Source: an uncultured Oscillibacter sp.
Lineage (GTDB): Bacteria; Bacillota; Clostridia; Oscillospirales; Oscillospiraceae
Direction: 5' to 3'
NCBI GenBank assembly: GCA_946494635.1
Contig: CAMMCS010000145.1
Span: 1 to 5,174 of the forward strand
DNA length: 5,174 bases
Below the pieces are notes generated by a model. It was not told the DNA's origin. It saw only the letters and a list, made by a program, of their open reading frames with translations, and made no database searches. Both the position numbers and the translations under genes were made by a program. Of the stretch, positions 4,893-5,174 are shown piece after piece (the first letter of the stretch is position 1; each line of letters starts with the position of its first letter).

Positions 4893-4911
4893 GCCGGATA
4901 TGGCCGGATAT
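4893..4911. repeat. Tandem GCCGGATAT pair
   Basis: GCCGGATAT at 4893-4901 is repeated at 4903-4911, a 10-bp period (one helical turn), about 35 bp upstream of the secA -35 element. It might be a regulator site with two boxes on one face of the helix. It may also be chance. Confidence 0.3.
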
Positions 4912-4944
4912 TTATGAACTTTTTTCGCATTTCCGGTTTTTTCT

Positions 4945-4973
4945 TTGCAATCCATCGGGGATTGTGGTATGCT
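4945..4973 (+). promoter_or_regulatory. Extended -10 promoter of secA
   Basis: TTGCAA (4945-4950), 17-bp spacer, TATGCT (4968-4973), with TGG directly before the -10 forming an extended -10 element. The start is expected near 4980, leaving a leader of about 120 bases before secA. A second TATAAT at 5007-5012 lacks a well-spaced -35. Confidence 0.65.
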
Positions 4974-5030
4974 AATTCTGCTTTTTTGTGGGACTGCCCC
5001 ACTTATTATAATAATATTGGGATCAACGGG

Positions 5031-5075
5031 CCTGTCCGCCGGCGCTCTGCCAAAGCGGCGGAGCGGGGGAGCAGG
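5031..5075 (+). promoter_or_regulatory. Stem-loop in the secA leader
   Basis: CCTG (5031-5034) can pair with CAGG (5072-5075), and inside it CGCTC (5043-5047) with GAGCG (5061-5065), separated by an internal loop. An alternative CCGCC/GGCGG pairing competes. It ends a few bases before the ribosome site AAGGAAG (5082-5088). It does not match a riboswitch I recognise. Confidence 0.35.
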
Positions 5076-5098
5076 TCCGGAAAGGAAGTATCACAATC

Positions 5099-5174
5099 AT
5101 GGGTCTGATGAAAAAAATCTTCGGTGATTACAGCTCCCGGGAGCTGAAATCCATCTACCCCATCGTGGACAAGA
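5099..5174 (+). CDS. secA: Preprotein translocase ATPase SecA, N-terminal fragment (cut by window edge)
   Basis: Only 25 codons are present: MGLMKKIFGDYSSRELKSI followed by YPIVDK. This is the typical SecA opening, a short helix (MGL-x-KIFG) followed by S-x-RE-K-x-I-x-P-IVDKI in other Firmicutes. Known: SecA is the motor that pushes secretory proteins through the SecYEG channel. The nucleotide-binding domains lie beyond the right edge. The ATG at 5099 is preceded by AAGGAAG, with ten bases between; ATG at codon 4 is an alternative with poorer spacing. The gene has its own extended -10 promoter and a leader of about 120 bases. Confidence 0.87.
   Translation, partial: MGLMKKIFGDYSSRELKSIYPIVDK

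Noticed and set aside
4839..5108. An 89-codon plus-strand frame just before secA, considered as a SecM-like leader peptide.
   Set aside because: It starts before the secA promoter, overlaps the secA start and has no clear ribosome site or arrest-like ending.

Overview
This window looks like chromosomal DNA of a high-GC Clostridia member, most likely a gut Oscillospiraceae (Flavonifractor/Lawsonibacter/Oscillibacter-like). The reasons are strong GGAGG ribosome sites, GC-rich codon use, a Firmicutes-type SecA N-terminus, a stand-alone 2-hydroxyacyl-CoA dehydratase-like protein, and a long intergenic region full of palindromes. The lineage is inferred from style, not from a search.

Left part. 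Bases 1-326 (minus strand) hold the first 108 codons of a TrmA/RumA-type 23S rRNA uracil methyltransferase (rlmD), cut by the window edge. Bases 327-1282 contain no convincing gene. They hold two diverged copies of one element lying head to head: the left arm (about 410-738) reads leftwards and the right arm (about 874-1155) reads rightwards. Each carries a long A/T-rich hairpin with the same five-base loop. Three stem pairs differ between the copies by matched changes on both sides, so the pairing itself appears conserved. Further GC-rich palindromes follow at 1170-1267.

Middle part. A 70-residue Cro/CI-type repressor (1283-1495, minus) and an 82-residue DUF6809-like protein (1579-1827, plus) diverge from an 83-bp region. 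That region has a perfect consensus sigma-A promoter (TTGACA, 17 bp, TATAAT) flanked by two ATGTACAA boxes that look like the repressor's operators. The small gene's stop codon overlaps the stop of a convergent 533-residue beta-CASP metallo-beta-lactamase ribonuclease (1824-3425, minus). I see no terminator at this junction. A strong plus-strand terminator sits only beyond the far end of the ribonuclease gene (3443-3478), so plus transcription from the repressed promoter could run antisense through the whole ribonuclease gene.

Right part. A 177-bp divergent region separates the ribonuclease from a plus-strand, cysteine-rich 401-residue protein related to 2-hydroxyacyl-CoA dehydratase subunits and to the C-terminal parts of their activase-like relatives (3603-4808). 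After a 290-bp AT-richer gap with a good extended -10 promoter comes secA (from 5099), of which only 25 codons are visible.

How the parts may work together: rlmD, the ribonuclease and secA are housekeeping-type genes for rRNA modification, RNA turnover and secretion. The repressor with its small partner gene and the inverted repeat look like accessory insertions between them. The most interesting points are the covarying inverted-repeat hairpins and the possible antisense control of the ribonuclease by the repressor-controlled promoter.
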